This document shows positions 16,851 through 26,310 of a DNA stretch of 64,000 nucleotides, in pieces. The stretch's first letter is position 1; each line of letters opens with the position of its first letter. The stretch comes from Terribium retamae (GTDB lineage: Bacteria; Pseudomonadota; Alphaproteobacteria; Rhizobiales; Rhizobiaceae): assembly GCF_022347545.1 (NCBI RefSeq), contig NZ_JAKREW010000001.1, forward strand, positions 248,001 to 312,000, written 5' to 3'. The position numbers and the translations under genes were made by a program. The notes beneath the pieces are model-generated. The model did not search any database. It was not told where the DNA came from and saw only the letters and a list, made by a program, of their open reading frames with translations.

Positions 16851-18260
16851 CTAGGCCGCGGTCCTTCGCTGCGCCAGGTCGGAAATCGTTTCGATCGCGA
16901 ACTGCATCGTCTCGGCCGGGCGCACGAAGGGCAGGCGAATGAAGTCGCCAAAATTTTCCTGCGCTGAATAGCCCGGCCCGGCAGAGAGCAGGAGGCGGTG
17001 TCGCTGTGCCTCCTGGCAAAGCGACACCGTGTCGACGCCGGGCATGTGAATCCACATGGCGGTACCGCCCGCGGGTTGCGACCAATGCCAACGGCCTTGA
17101 GCCCGTTCGGAAATGAGGTCTTCGGCGGCCTTGAGATGGCTGCTGATCTCCTTGTGCCGATACGCCCGCGCCTCCTGGATGTTTTCGAGCAGGCCGACGG
17201 CAAGGTGCTGGTCGAACATCGAGCAGCCGAGGTCGTTGACCGCCTTGAAGCTTGCCAGCCGTTTTATCATCGGCGGGTTTGCGCGGATCCAGCCGATGCG
17301 GATGCCGCCCCAGAACAGTTTGGTGAGCGTGCCGATGGTGGCGATCTGGTCGGACGTTGCCTGGCCGGCGATCGGCCTCGGCGTTGCCCCGGCGATCGTC
17401 GACAGTTCGTTCTGTGCGCCATCCTCGACGAGGAAAGTTGGGTAGCGATCGAGCAGGTCGACCAGATCGCGGCGGCTCGCATCGTCGAGCGACCTTCCCG
17501 TTGGATTGTGCACTTCCGGGAACAGGTAAAGCAGTTTCGGCCGGTTCCTTAAAGCTCGTTCAAGCTGGTCCATGTCCAGGCCATGAGCGCTGATGCCGAC
17601 TGGAACGATCCGGGCGTTGCGGCGGCGAAAGACCTCCAGCGAGCCGCGATAGGCGGGATCTTCCACGATCACCGCGTCCGACGCATCGACCAGTGCGTTG
17701 GCCAGCAGCCACACCGCCTGTTGCGCGCCGCTGGTGATGAGGATGTTATCGGAATGGGTGGGCAAACCCAGGTCCGTGTAATAGCGCGCGACGGCCCAGC
17801 GCAGTGCCGGCAACCCAGATGCATCGTAGCCGAGGCCGGAAGCCACGCTTGCCAGATCGGCGCCGCGCAACGCCGCCAGTGCCTCGGTCAGGATGGGAGA
17901 CGGCGGTAGGGCGCCGCTGGTCATGTCGATGTCTTCAGGCAGCGCCTGCATCTCGCCCGCCAGGCGCGTGTGCGCGACACCGGGTGCATTCGCCGATGCA
18001 ATAATGCGATGACCGCTGCCATGGCGGCTGTCGAGCACGCCGGCATCACGCAGTGACGCGTAGGCTGCAACGACGGATCCGCGGCTGACCGCAAGGGCGG
18101 TTGCCAGCGTCCGTTCCGACGGCATCAGGGCGCCGGCCGGCAGTTCCCTTGCCGTGATCAATCGACCGATCGCCAGGCTGAGCTGTTGGGTGACCTTGCC
18201 TTCGGTCGTTTGCCAACCGCCGATGAGCCGGCTGATACGCGCGGGTGAAATCCTGTTCAT
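16851..18260 (-). CDS. MocR-type transcription regulator (GntR HTH plus aminotransferase fold)
   Basis: A 469-residue PLP-dependent regulator of the MocR/GabR group. Residues 20-90 form a GntR winged helix (MPSERTLATALAVSRGSVVAAYASLRDAGVL, then RHGSGHR). Residues 115-465 form a class-I aminotransferase-like domain with HNPTG at 251-255 and the likely PLP lysine at 314 in TLTKLFWGGIRIGW. Such proteins sense amino-acid-like or aldehyde effectors through PLP. The gene diverges from the SDR/BMP-ABC operon, and a CCACTT-N6-AAGTGG palindrome begins eight bases upstream of its start. That implies control of the operon and of itself. Longer upstream readings cross this promoter and are rejected. Confidence 0.92.
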   Translation of the reverse strand: MNRISPARISRLIGGWQTTEGKVTQQLSLAIGRLITARELPAGALMPSERTLATALAVSRGSVVAAYASLRDAGVLDSRHGSGHRIIASANAPGVAHTRLAGEMQALPEDIDMTSGALPPSPILTEALAALRGADLASVASGLGYDASGLPALRWAVARYYTDLGLPTHSDNILITSGAQQAVWLLANALVDASDAVIVEDPAYRGSLEVFRRRNARIVPVGISAHGLDMDQLERALRNRPKLLYLFPEVHNPTGRSLDDASRRDLVDLLDRYPTFLVEDGAQNELSTIAGATPRPIAGQATSDQIATIGTLTKLFWGGIRIGWIRANPPMIKRLASFKAVNDLGCSMFDQHLAVGLLENIQEARAYRHKEISSHLKAAEDLISERAQGRWHWSQPAGGTAMWIHMPGVDTVSLCQEAQRHRLLLSAGPGYSAQENFGDFIRLPFVRPAETMQFAIETISDLAQRRTAA

Positions 18261-18267
18261 GCGTGGT

Positions 18268-18285
18268 CCACTTCTCGACAAGTGG
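18268..18285. promoter_or_regulatory. Candidate MocR operator in the divergent promoter
   Basis: Palindrome CCACTT-N6-AAGTGG, with GT and AC extending it on each side, immediately upstream of the MocR-type regulator (start 18260, minus) and 86 bases before the SDR start (18372, plus). It matches 16387-16404 in half-sites and spacing. Its position would block or recruit polymerase for the regulator and affect the divergent operon. Confidence 0.7.
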
Positions 18286-18371
18286 ACTTTGCCAGATGCC
18301 GCCCAGTAGAGCAATTTCACTTTCGGGAAACGGATAAGAGGCCTCGGTCTGGAGGTCCAAGGGGAGGAGAT

Positions 18372-19211
18372 ATGGGCTCTTTTGCCACCAGGGGCGAACA
18401 TCGCCCGCTGCCTGTACGCCAGGTTGTGCCGACACGTTCGCATACAAACAAGCGCTATCTCGTTCTTGGCGGTGCAGGTGGTGCCGGTAAGGCTGCGGCA
18501 GCATTGCTGGCAGTGGAAGGCGCGTCGGTTGTCATCGGCGACGTGCGCGAACAGGCGCTGAACGAAGCGATCGCCGATCTCAACAAGGGCGGTGGCAACA
18601 TCACAGCTGTCGTGGTCGACCTCGGCAATGCCGCCTCGATCGGGGCCGCGATCGATCAGGCCGAGCAGCGTCTTGGCGGCATCGACGGTCTTGTGAACTG
18701 TGCAGCCATCGTCCGTCACGTCGATCCGCTTGAAACGCCTTGGACCGATTGGGAGCGTGTCTTCGCCATCAACGTCTTCGGCGCATTCGAAGCGTCGCGC
18801 CTCGTCGCCAAGGCGATGATCGCGAAGGACATCAAGGGTGCGATCGTCAACGTCGCGTCGGAGGCCGGCAAGAAGGGCCATACCCAGTCGCTCGCTTACA
18901 GCGCCAGCAAGGCGGCGATGATCAATTTCACGCGGGTGCTGTCGGAAGTGCTCGCCCCCAACGACATCAATGTGAACTGTATCTGCCCCGGCGGCATGGC
19001 GACCGACATGCTGCGCGAGGTCGCCGTCGCTTATGGCGATCTGGTCAAACAGGCCCCCGACGACGTGTTCGAACAGCTCATCAGTTCGCAACTGCGCCGG
19101 CACATCGATCCGGTCGAAGTGGCCAGGACGATCTCGTTCCTGCTCAGCGACGACGCCATGATCATTCGCGGCCAGTCCATCAACACCGATGGCGGCGATA
19201 CGCCGTATTGA
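18372..19211 (+). CDS. Short-chain dehydrogenase/reductase, first gene of the BMP-ABC operon
   Basis: A 279-residue SDR that oxidises or reduces an alcohol/ketone with NAD(P). It has the dinucleotide-binding GGAGGAGKAAA, the NCAAIV motif, the catalytic Ser and YSASKAA (Tyr-x3-Lys), and the C-terminal INTDGGDTPY. A 26-residue N-terminal extension precedes the Rossmann fold. The ATG at 18372 follows GGGAGGAG. The glycine motif GGAGGAG is slightly unusual against the common TGxxxGIG. It is likely the first catabolic step for the compound imported by the following ABC genes. Confidence 0.88.
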   Translation: MGSFATRGEHRPLPVRQVVPTRSHTNKRYLVLGGAGGAGKAAAALLAVEGASVVIGDVREQALNEAIADLNKGGGNITAVVVDLGNAASIGAAIDQAEQRLGGIDGLVNCAAIVRHVDPLETPWTDWERVFAINVFGAFEASRLVAKAMIAKDIKGAIVNVASEAGKKGHTQSLAYSASKAAMINFTRVLSEVLAPNDINVNCICPGGMATDMLREVAVAYGDLVKQAPDDVFEQLISSQLRRHIDPVEVARTISFLLSDDAMIIRGQSINTDGGDTPY

Positions 19212-19288
19212 GGCGATTTCCCTGGCGGACTACGCGGCATGTCCGTGCGTTCCGTTGCAACATTCATGCTTGCCTGTGGGGTTCAAAA

Positions 19289-20308
19289 ATGACGACTGCC
19301 AGCAAATTCCTGCATCTCTGCCTGGGCTCGATGCTTGCCCTTTCCGCGGCTTCCGTTCCGGTCCGTGCTGAAGACAATTCGTTCGTCCTGGTCACGCCAA
19401 GCCGCATCGGTGTGAACAAGTTCCTCGGTCTCGGCAAGACCGGCATCGAAAAGGCCGCCGCCGATCAAGGCGCCAAGGCCAAGATCTTCGAAGGCACCGA
19501 TCCGTCCACGCGCCGGCAGCATGTCCAGGCCGCGATCGACATGAAGGCTTCGATCGTCGCGGTCATGGGCTTCGAGTTCGGCGACATCATCGCCGATCTG
19601 GCGCCGGAATACCCGGACACCAATTTCGTCATCGTCGACACCTGCATTCCGGATGCACCGAAGAACGTCTATTGCGCGGTCTTCCGCGAACAGGAAGCCG
19701 CCTATCTGGCCGGAGCCGAAGCTGCATTGACCTCGGCCAGCAAGACGGTCGGCGTGATCGGCGCGCTCGATATCCCGTTCCTGCATCGCTACACGGATTC
19801 CTTCGGGCTTGGCGCAAAGGCGGCCCGTCCTGATATCAACGTGCTGCCCACCTCATGGATCGGTGGCGACAATCCGTTCCAGGATCCGGTGCGGGCGCAG
19901 ACGCAGGCAACCCTGCAACTGTCGAATGGCGCTGACCGCATCTATGCGGTTGCCGCCGGCAGCAATGGCGGCGTCTTCAAAGCGGTGGCCGATAAGCCTG
20001 GCGCAATGGCGATCGGTCTGGACGTCAATCAATGTGGCGATGCGCCCGGCGCCATCCTGGACAGCACTTTGAAGAAGGTGGACGTCGTTCTGCCCGCCAC
20101 CATCGACGGCATCCTGAAGGGATCGGCCAAGCCCGTGGTCAGCTTCGGTCTCGCCGAGGGTGGTCTGGAACTGGTCGCCACCACCGAAGCGGTCGCCTCT
20201 TCCGGTTGCAAAATCGCCGAGTCGCCCGACGTCATCGGCCAGCTCAAGGACATCCAGGCGAAGATCGTTTCGGGCGCAATCACCGTGCCCGATCCGATGG
20301 CGCAATAA
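19289..20308 (+). CDS. BMP-family ABC substrate-binding protein
   Basis: A 339-residue exported receptor of the basic-membrane-protein (BMP/PnrA-like) family, whose studied members bind nucleosides. The signal peptide is residues 1-27 (cleavage after VRA). The mature part shows family features: GIEKAAADQGAKAKIFEG, then the NFVIVDTCI and FREQEAAYLAGAEAAL region. It is followed by the matching double ATPase and two permeases, making a complete importer. The operon's enzymes do not look like nucleoside enzymes, so the substrate may differ. Confidence 0.9.
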   Translation: MTTASKFLHLCLGSMLALSAASVPVRAEDNSFVLVTPSRIGVNKFLGLGKTGIEKAAADQGAKAKIFEGTDPSTRRQHVQAAIDMKASIVAVMGFEFGDIIADLAPEYPDTNFVIVDTCIPDAPKNVYCAVFREQEAAYLAGAEAALTSASKTVGVIGALDIPFLHRYTDSFGLGAKAARPDINVLPTSWIGGDNPFQDPVRAQTQATLQLSNGADRIYAVAAGSNGGVFKAVADKPGAMAIGLDVNQCGDAPGAILDSTLKKVDVVLPATIDGILKGSAKPVVSFGLAEGGLELVATTEAVASSGCKIAESPDVIGQLKDIQAKIVSGAITVPDPMAQ

Positions 20309-20325
20309 CGCGACCTCGGAGCGCG

Positions 20326-21834
20326 ATGATGACCTTGCTCCAGATGAAGGGCATCACCAAGCGATTTGACGGCGTCGTTGCCAATGACGGGATCAGCCTG
20401 TCGGTCAACAGCGGTGAGATCCATGCGCTGATGGGGGAGAATGGGGCGGGCAAATCCACCCTCATGAACATCCTCTACGGCCTGCTGAAACCCGACGCCG
20501 GTGAAATCCTGGTCGACGGCAAAGCCATGGATTTCACCAATCCGCTCGGGGCGATCGCCGCCGGTATCGGCATGGTCCACCAGACATTCAGGCAGTTTCC
20601 CGACCTGACGGTCTGGGAAAACCTGGTGTTCCAGAACGAGCCCAGGCGAGGACCGTTGGTTTCCGCTGACGCCGCGCGCGATTTCGTCCGGCGTCTTGGC
20701 TCCAGACATGGCCTGGAAATCGACCCGGACAGCCGGGTTCGCGATCTCGCGGTGGGCATACGTCAACGCCTGGAAATCCTGAAAGCACTGTCGCGCGAGG
20801 CTCGCATCCTCATCCTGGACGAGCCGACGGCCGTCCTCACGCCGCAGGAACGGGATGGCCTGTTCACCGCCATGCGTGAGCTGGCCAGCAAGGGCATGGC
20901 CCTCATCCTCGTCACCCATAAGATCCCGGAAGTCATCGCCATCACCGACCAGATCACTGTCATGCGTGACGGCCGCGTCTCCGGCACCCTGGTCACCAAG
21001 GAAACGAGCGAGGCGGAGATCATCAAGGCAATGGTCGGTCGGAACGTTCCGCCGACGATCGCCGCCAAGGTCACATCCGATGCCGAGCCGATGCTCTCGG
21101 TCAAGGAGCTCTCCGTTCGCAGGGCAGGCGTCACGATCGTGGACGCAGTCTCCTTCGATGTCCGCCCTGGTGAGATCGTCGGCATAGCCGGTGTTTCAGG
21201 AAATGGGCAGCCTCAGCTGATCTCGGCGGTCATGGGCCTCGAGTCGGCTACGGGCGCCGTGAGCATCGGCGATCAGGACATTTCCAGGTTTCCGATCGCG
21301 CGCCGTCGTGCTGCCGGTATCTCCTACGTGCCGGAGGACCGGCATCTGACCGGCACGGCTCCGGCAGCCTCGATCGCCGAGAACATCGTCTTCGGCACGC
21401 ATCGCCATGCAGCCGCTTCCAGCAAGGGGTTCCTGCGCAAGGACGCTATCCGTGCCCAGGCGCGCAAGCTGATCGAACGTTTCCGGGTCAAGGCCGCCTC
21501 CGAGCAACTGCCGATCGGCTCGCTGTCAGGCGGCAACATGCAGAAGGTCGTCATCGCCCGCGAAGTCGAACACGGCTCGCCGCTGATCATCGTCGAGGAG
21601 CCGACCCGCGGCGTCGATGTCGGCGCCATCGAATTCATCCACCAGACCTTGATTGCCGAGCGGGACAAGGGCCGGGCGATCCTGGTGGTGTCATCCGACT
21701 TGACGGAGCTGCTCGCTCTCTCTGATCGAATTCTCGTGATGTTCGAGGGGCGCATCAACGCCAGGCTCACCGGAAGCGACATGAACGAGGAGACTGTCGG
21801 CCGCTGGATGATGGGGGGCGCGGAAACCAGATGA
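20326..21834 (+). CDS. ABC transporter ATPase with two nucleotide-binding domains
   Basis: A 502-residue cytoplasmic ATPase with two ABC domains, the form used by BMP-linked and sugar importers. The first domain has Walker A GENGAGKST near residue 38 and Walker B LILDEPTAVLTP. The second has a degenerate Walker A (GVSGNGQPQ) and an intact signature LSGGNMQKV with EEPTRGVD, the usual asymmetry in this class. Start is ATG at 20326 or 20329. It overlaps the next permease gene by ATGA. Confidence 0.93.
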   Translation: MMTLLQMKGITKRFDGVVANDGISLSVNSGEIHALMGENGAGKSTLMNILYGLLKPDAGEILVDGKAMDFTNPLGAIAAGIGMVHQTFRQFPDLTVWENLVFQNEPRRGPLVSADAARDFVRRLGSRHGLEIDPDSRVRDLAVGIRQRLEILKALSREARILILDEPTAVLTPQERDGLFTAMRELASKGMALILVTHKIPEVIAITDQITVMRDGRVSGTLVTKETSEAEIIKAMVGRNVPPTIAAKVTSDAEPMLSVKELSVRRAGVTIVDAVSFDVRPGEIVGIAGVSGNGQPQLISAVMGLESATGAVSIGDQDISRFPIARRRAAGISYVPEDRHLTGTAPAASIAENIVFGTHRHAAASSKGFLRKDAIRAQARKLIERFRVKAASEQLPIGSLSGGNMQKVVIAREVEHGSPLIIVEEPTRGVDVGAIEFIHQTLIAERDKGRAILVVSSDLTELLALSDRILVMFEGRINARLTGSDMNEETVGRWMMGGAETR

Positions 21835-22856
21835 TCGCAGCGGCTCTCGATACGAAATCCCGCCTGGCGGCAATCCTGTTCTCCATCGTGGCCGCGGTCT
21901 TGCTCGGAGGACTTGTCGTCGGCCTGACCGGCGCCAATCCCATCTCGGTCTATCTGGAGATAGCCAAAGGCGCGGTTCTAGGACGCGGATTGGATGAGAC
22001 GCTGGCCCGCTCAGTGCCGCTGGTCGGTATGGCATTGGCCGCAGCGATTGCGTTGCGGGCAGGGCTGGTCAATCTGGGTGGAGACGGGCAGATGCTGATC
22101 GGTGGTCTCGCTGCGGCGTTGGTTGCGCTCTACGTGCCTGTCCCCGGCGTCGCGCGGGCAGTCCTCGCATTGGCAGCCGCGATCTGTGCCGGCGGGCTCT
22201 ATGCCTGGCTTGCCGCCATCCTGCAGCTCAGCCTCGGCATCCCGTTCCTGATCGCAAGCCTGCTGTTCAGCTACATCGCCCGCGGCCTGACATCCTATCT
22301 CGTGCGCTATCCGCTGCGCGATCCTGCCACCGGCATGCCGGAGACCTACCGTGTCGCTTCCGGTGCCCGTCTGCCCGCGCATATATTCGACCTGCCGGTC
22401 AGCATGGCCATGATCGTCATGGCAGTCGTCGCTATCGTCATCGTGGTCAACGACCGAAGCGGCGTGAACGGCTTCGAATGGCGCATGACCGGTCTCAATG
22501 CCCGTTTCGCCCAGTATTCGGGCGTGAACCTGTCACGTCAGACACAAAGGGTAGCATTCCTCAGCGGCGCGCTAGCTGGACTGGTCGGCGCGCTGCTGAT
22601 CCTCGGACAGCAATACCGTTTCACCGACGGCGCCTTGCTCGCACCCGGCTATACCTGGTCCGGGCTGATGGCGGCTGTTCTTGCCATGGCCAGCCCGATC
22701 GCGACGATCGTCGCCTCGGTGTTCTTCGCCGCGCTCCAGGTCGGCGGCTTTTCCATGGAGCGAGCGCTCGGGCTGCCGGCGGTCCTCACATGGGTGCTGC
22801 AGGCACTGATCATCCTGTGCCTCGCCGCGCGGCCGATCCTTTTCAGGAAGCGATAG
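21831..22856 (+). CDS. ABC transporter permease (BMP-linked), first subunit
   Basis: A 341-residue inner-membrane permease with about eight to ten hydrophobic segments, of the BPD_transp_2 type found with BMP binding proteins. GMALAAAIALRAGLVNLGGDGQMLIGGLAA matches the conserved core. It is coupled to the ATPase gene by an ATGA overlap and sits four bases before the second permease, with which it should form the channel. Confidence 0.9.
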   Translation: MIAAALDTKSRLAAILFSIVAAVLLGGLVVGLTGANPISVYLEIAKGAVLGRGLDETLARSVPLVGMALAAAIALRAGLVNLGGDGQMLIGGLAAALVALYVPVPGVARAVLALAAAICAGGLYAWLAAILQLSLGIPFLIASLLFSYIARGLTSYLVRYPLRDPATGMPETYRVASGARLPAHIFDLPVSMAMIVMAVVAIVIVVNDRSGVNGFEWRMTGLNARFAQYSGVNLSRQTQRVAFLSGALAGLVGALLILGQQYRFTDGALLAPGYTWSGLMAAVLAMASPIATIVASVFFAALQVGGFSMERALGLPAVLTWVLQALIILCLAARPILFRKR

Positions 22857-22859
22857 GCC

Positions 22860-23747
22860 ATGCTCAACATGCTGCTTTCGCAAGTGCTCGATCTGATGAC
22901 GCCGGTGCTGCTGGCCGCGATGGCCGGCGCATTATGCGAGCGCGCCGGCGTGTTCAACATCGCGCTGGAAGGCAAGATGCTGGTCGGCGCCTTCGTGGCT
23001 GTCGCGACCAGCGTCGCCTTCGGCTCGCCGGTCTTGGCGGTGCTCTCAGCCGTTCTGTGCACGGCGGTCTTTGCCTCCCCACTGGCACTTGGCGGTGCAC
23101 GTCTCGGCGGAGACCCGATCGTTATCGGCATCGGGCTCAATCTGCTGGCAGCCGGCCTCACCACCTATCTGCTGGGGGCGATCTTCGGTGTGACCGGCAC
23201 GCTGGTCGACCCGGCGGTCACCGCGCTGCCAAAATTCGTCATTGCAGGGCTGGCAGATGTTCCTGTCGTGGGAGCGATCCTCGGGCACAACGCGCTCGTT
23301 TATCTGTCCTGGCTGCTGATATTCGTCTTCAACATCTACCTGTTCCGTACGCCTTGGGGGCTGCGCCTGCGCGGCATCGGCGAGGTGCCGTCGGCTGCGG
23401 CAGCGATGGGCGCGAATGTCAGCCGCTACCAGACGGCGATCGTCATCCTGGCTGGTGGCTTGTGTGGCCTCGCCGGAGCGCAACTGGCGCTCGGCTCAGT
23501 CGCGCTCTTCGCGGAGAACATGACGGCTGGGCGCGGCTGGATCGCGGTCGTTGCTGTGATGCTGGGCCGTGCCCATCCGTTGGGAATCGCCTTGGCCTGC
23601 CTCGGCTTCGGGCTCGCCGACGCCGTCGGGCTGCGGCTGCAAGGGCAGGGCTTGCCCAACCAGATCACCGACATTGCCCCCTATGCCATCACGCTGCTGG
23701 CGATGATCGGTCTTGGGCTGCGCGGCATGAAGAAAAGAAGCGTTTGA
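22860..23747 (+). CDS. ABC transporter permease (BMP-linked), second subunit
   Basis: A 295-residue BPD_transp_2 permease, the heterodimer partner of the preceding gene. The N-terminal [22 protein letters not shown] is the hallmark of the second permease in nucleoside-type BMP systems. Hydrophobic helices cover the rest. It ends 10 bases before the Tm-1-like gene, and GAGGAAGG just before that gene serves as its ribosome-binding site. Confidence 0.91.
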   Translation: MLNMLLSQVLDLMTPVLLAAMAGALCERAGVFNIALEGKMLVGAFVAVATSVAFGSPVLAVLSAVLCTAVFASPLALGGARLGGDPIVIGIGLNLLAAGLTTYLLGAIFGVTGTLVDPAVTALPKFVIAGLADVPVVGAILGHNALVYLSWLLIFVFNIYLFRTPWGLRLRGIGEVPSAAAAMGANVSRYQTAIVILAGGLCGLAGAQLALGSVALFAENMTAGRGWIAVVAVMLGRAHPLGIALACLGFGLADAVGLRLQGQGLPNQITDIAPYAITLLAMIGLGLRGMKKRSV

Positions 23748-23757
23748 GGAGGAAGGG

Positions 23758-24966
23758 ATGAGTGTTCCAAAGACCGTCTATGTAGCGGGTTCCTGCGACA
23801 CCAAGGGTGATGAACTCCATTATGTAGCGGGGATCATCCGGGCGCAGGGTGTTTCGGCGGTGCTGGTCGATCTTTCCACCGACAAGCCGTCGGCCAACGC
23901 CGACATCGACGCCAGGACCGTCGCGGGGTTTCATCCCGGCGGCGTGGACGCCGTCTTCACGGGAGATCGCGGTTCGGCGGTTTCGGCCATGGGCTTAGCC
24001 TTCGAACGGTTCATCCTTTCGCGCGATGATGTCGGCGGCGTCATCGGCCTCGGCGGTTCCGGCGGCACTGCCATGGTAACGCAGGCCATGCGTGTTCTCC
24101 CGGTCGGCACGCCGAGGGTGATGGTCTCCACCATCGCCGCCGGCAATGTGAGCGCCTATGTCGGCCCGAATGACATCGCCATGGTCAACTCGATCACCGA
24201 CATCGCCGGCCTCAACCGGATATCGAGGACCGTTCTGTCCAATGCCGCCAATTCGATCGCCGGCATGGCTCGCAATCGCCAGGAATTGGAGCAGGAAGAC
24301 AAGCCGGCGCTCGGCCTGACCATGTTCGGTGTCACCACGCCCTGTGTCACCCAGGTGGTGGAACAGTTGCACGACCGCTTTGAATGCCTGGTCTTCCATG
24401 CCACCGGCATTGGCGGCCAGTCGATGGAGAAGCTGGCCTCGTCCGGCTTCCTGGCCGGCGTGCTCGACATCACCACCACGGAAGTCTGCGACCTGCTTTT
24501 CGGCGGTATCCTGCCGGCCACCGAAGACCGGTTTTCCTTCCTGGCGCAATCGCCCTTGCCCTATGTCGGCTCATGCGGCGCGCTCGATATGGTCAATTTC
24601 GCCGGCATCGACACGGTTCCGGAGAAATACCGCAACCGCAATCTCTACATCCACAATCCCCAGATCACGCTGATGCGCACGACGCTGGAGGAAAACGTGG
24701 CGATGGGCAAATGGATCGGCGAGCGGCTGAATCGCAGCATTGGTCCGGTGCGTTTCCTGCTGCCGCTGGGCGGCGTGTCGCTCCTCGACGCTCCGGGTCA
24801 GCCATTCCACGATCCGGAAGTCGACGAGGCGCTCTTCGCCGCCATCGAGAGCACTGTCCAGCAGACGGCAGAGCGCCAGGTGCTCAGGGTGCCGCACGCG
24901 ATCAACGCGCCGGAATTCAGTTCCGAAGTCGTCCGCCACTTCAATGAAATCAGCAAAGGTCGGTAG
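23758..24966 (+). CDS. Tm-1-like ATP-binding domain protein (UPF0261)
   Basis: A 402-residue soluble protein of the UPF0261/Tm-1-like ATP-binding family. The signature start [12 protein letters not shown], the [13 protein letters not shown] stretch and [16 protein letters not shown] agree. The same domain forms the N-terminal half of the tomato antiviral protein Tm-1; the bacterial function is unknown. The gene directly downstream encodes the counterpart of the Tm-1 C-terminal half. Its place inside an uptake operon suggests a metabolic role for the pair. Confidence 0.9.
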   Translation: MSVPKTVYVAGSCDTKGDELHYVAGIIRAQGVSAVLVDLSTDKPSANADIDARTVAGFHPGGVDAVFTGDRGSAVSAMGLAFERFILSRDDVGGVIGLGGSGGTAMVTQAMRVLPVGTPRVMVSTIAAGNVSAYVGPNDIAMVNSITDIAGLNRISRTVLSNAANSIAGMARNRQELEQEDKPALGLTMFGVTTPCVTQVVEQLHDRFECLVFHATGIGGQSMEKLASSGFLAGVLDITTTEVCDLLFGGILPATEDRFSFLAQSPLPYVGSCGALDMVNFAGIDTVPEKYRNRNLYIHNPQITLMRTTLEENVAMGKWIGERLNRSIGPVRFLLPLGGVSLLDAPGQPFHDPEVDEALFAAIESTVQQTAERQVLRVPHAINAPEFSSEVVRHFNEISKGR

Positions 24967-24967
24967 T

Positions 24968-25801
24968 ATGAGATTTGAACGAAGCCAGTTGCTGGGCAAG
25001 TTTCGTGAGCAGATCAAGGCGAAGATCCCCATCATAGGCGGCGGCGCCGGCACCGGCCTCTCCGCCAAATGCGAGGAAGCCGGCGGCATCGACCTGATCG
25101 TCATCTACAATTCCGGCCGCTACCGCATGGCCGGCCGTGGTTCGCTGGCGGGGCTGCTCGCTTATGGCAATGCCAACGAGATCGTTGTCGACATGGCGCG
25201 CGAGGTGCTGCCCGTGGTCAAGCACACGCCGGTGCTTGCCGGCGTGAACGGAACCGATCCGTTCTGCCAGTTCGATCCTTTCCTGGACCAGCTCAAGGAG
25301 ATCGGTTTTGCCGGCATCCAGAACTTCCCGACGGTCGGCCTGATCGACGGCAAGTTCAGGGCCAATCTAGAAGAGACCGGCATGGGTTATGCGATGGAGG
25401 TCGACCTTGTTCGCCTGGCACGCAGCAAGGACCTGCTGACCACGCCTTATGTCTTCTCGGTCGGGGATGCCCGGGCGATGACGGAGGCCGGAGCCGACAT
25501 CATCGTGGCGCATATGGGCCTGACCACAGGCGGCACGATTGGTGCCGACACGGCGCTTACGCTCCAGGATTGCGTCGGCGAGATCAACGCCATCGCCGCA
25601 GCCGCGCGTGCGATCAACCCCGACATCATCATCCTGTGCCATGGCGGCCCGATCGCCGAGCCGGAGGATGCCCGTTACATCCTGCAGCAATGCCCCGGCT
25701 GCCATGGCTTCTATGGCGCATCGAGCATGGAACGCCTGCCGGTGGAAAAGGCCCTCGTCGCGCAGACGCAGGCCTTCAAGAACGTAGTCGTCCAACAATA
25801 G
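24968..25801 (+). CDS. TIM-barrel phosphoenolpyruvate-hydrolase-like protein
   Basis: A 277-residue protein of the PEP_hydrolase-like TIM-barrel family. Motifs include [51 protein letters not shown] and [14 protein letters not shown]. The ATG at 24968 comes one base after the previous stop, so the two are tightly coupled. In plant Tm-1 proteins this domain is fused behind the UPF0261 domain. The exact reaction is unproven; the family relates to enzymes cleaving C-C or C-P bonds of oxo acids. Confidence 0.88.
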   Translation: MRFERSQLLGKFREQIKAKIPIIGGGAGTGLSAKCEEAGGIDLIVIYNSGRYRMAGRGSLAGLLAYGNANEIVVDMAREVLPVVKHTPVLAGVNGTDPFCQFDPFLDQLKEIGFAGIQNFPTVGLIDGKFRANLEETGMGYAMEVDLVRLARSKDLLTTPYVFSVGDARAMTEAGADIIVAHMGLTTGGTIGADTALTLQDCVGEINAIAAAARAINPDIIILCHGGPIAEPEDARYILQQCPGCHGFYGASSMERLPVEKALVAQTQAFKNVVVQQ

Positions 25802-25810
25802 GAGAGGAAT

Positions 25811-26248
25811 TTGGCTAAGGCTTATGCGAGCGCGGTGATCGACGCGCCGATCGAAACCGTGTGGAAGATGGTGCGCGACTTCAACGGGTTGCCGACCTGG
25901 CATCCGGCGATCGCCAAAAGCGAGATCGAGGGCGGCGCGAGCAGCGATTCCGTCGGCTCCATCCGTTCCTTTTATCTCCAGGACGGCGCCCACGTGCGCG
26001 AGCAACTGCTTGCCCTCAGCGACAGCGAGCACTCGCTGTCCTACAGCTTCGTGAAACCGGCATTCCCGGTGAAAAATTATGTCGCCTCCATCCGGCTGCT
26101 TCCGATCACCGACGGCAACCGCACGTTCGCGGAATGGGTCGCGACCTTCGACGAGGAACCGGAAGATGCGGGGAAGTATGTGGAGATCGTCTCCGACCAC
26201 GTGTTTGCGGCCGGCTGGAAAGCGCTGCAGGACCATCTGGCCAAATAG
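25811..26248 (+). CDS. SRPBCC family (polyketide-cyclase-like) protein
   Basis: A 145-residue START/SRPBCC-fold protein with a hydrophobic ligand cavity. Diagnostic parts are the N-terminal strand SAVIDAPIETVWKMVRDFNGLPTWHPAI, the central sheet, and the C-terminal helix DHVFAAGWKALQDHL. The start is TTG at 25811 after GGAGAGG. It is the last gene of the operon; a strong hairpin follows. Members bind or modify small aromatic or lipid-like molecules, which hints at the nature of the operon's substrate. Confidence 0.85.
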   Translation: MAKAYASAVIDAPIETVWKMVRDFNGLPTWHPAIAKSEIEGGASSDSVGSIRSFYLQDGAHVREQLLALSDSEHSLSYSFVKPAFPVKNYVASIRLLPITDGNRTFAEWVATFDEEPEDAGKYVEIVSDHVFAAGWKALQDHLAK

Positions 26249-26266
26249 CCACTGTGTCTGAGGCGG

Positions 26267-26298
26267 GCTCCCGAGCGGTACGTTGGTCGCTCGGGAGC
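26267..26298. terminator. Bidirectional hairpin between convergent genes
   Basis: Perfect 11-bp stem GCTCCCGAGCG (26267-26277) with its complement (26288-26298) and a 10-base loop. It lies 18 bases after the SRPBCC stop and 12 bases from the end of the converging GMC gene. There is no clear T-tract, but position and strength fit a shared terminator. Confidence 0.65.
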
Positions 26299-26310
26299 GA
26301 TCCCTCTGGA

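Noticed and set aside
18261..19103. Upstream extension of the MocR-type gene
   Set aside because: It runs through the operator and the divergent SDR gene, and the added residues match no MocR N-terminus.
22478..23761. Long plus-strand alternative frame over the two BMP-linked permeases
   Set aside because: Arg/Ala/Gly-rich shadow; the real frames show hydrophobic helices and conserved permease motifs.
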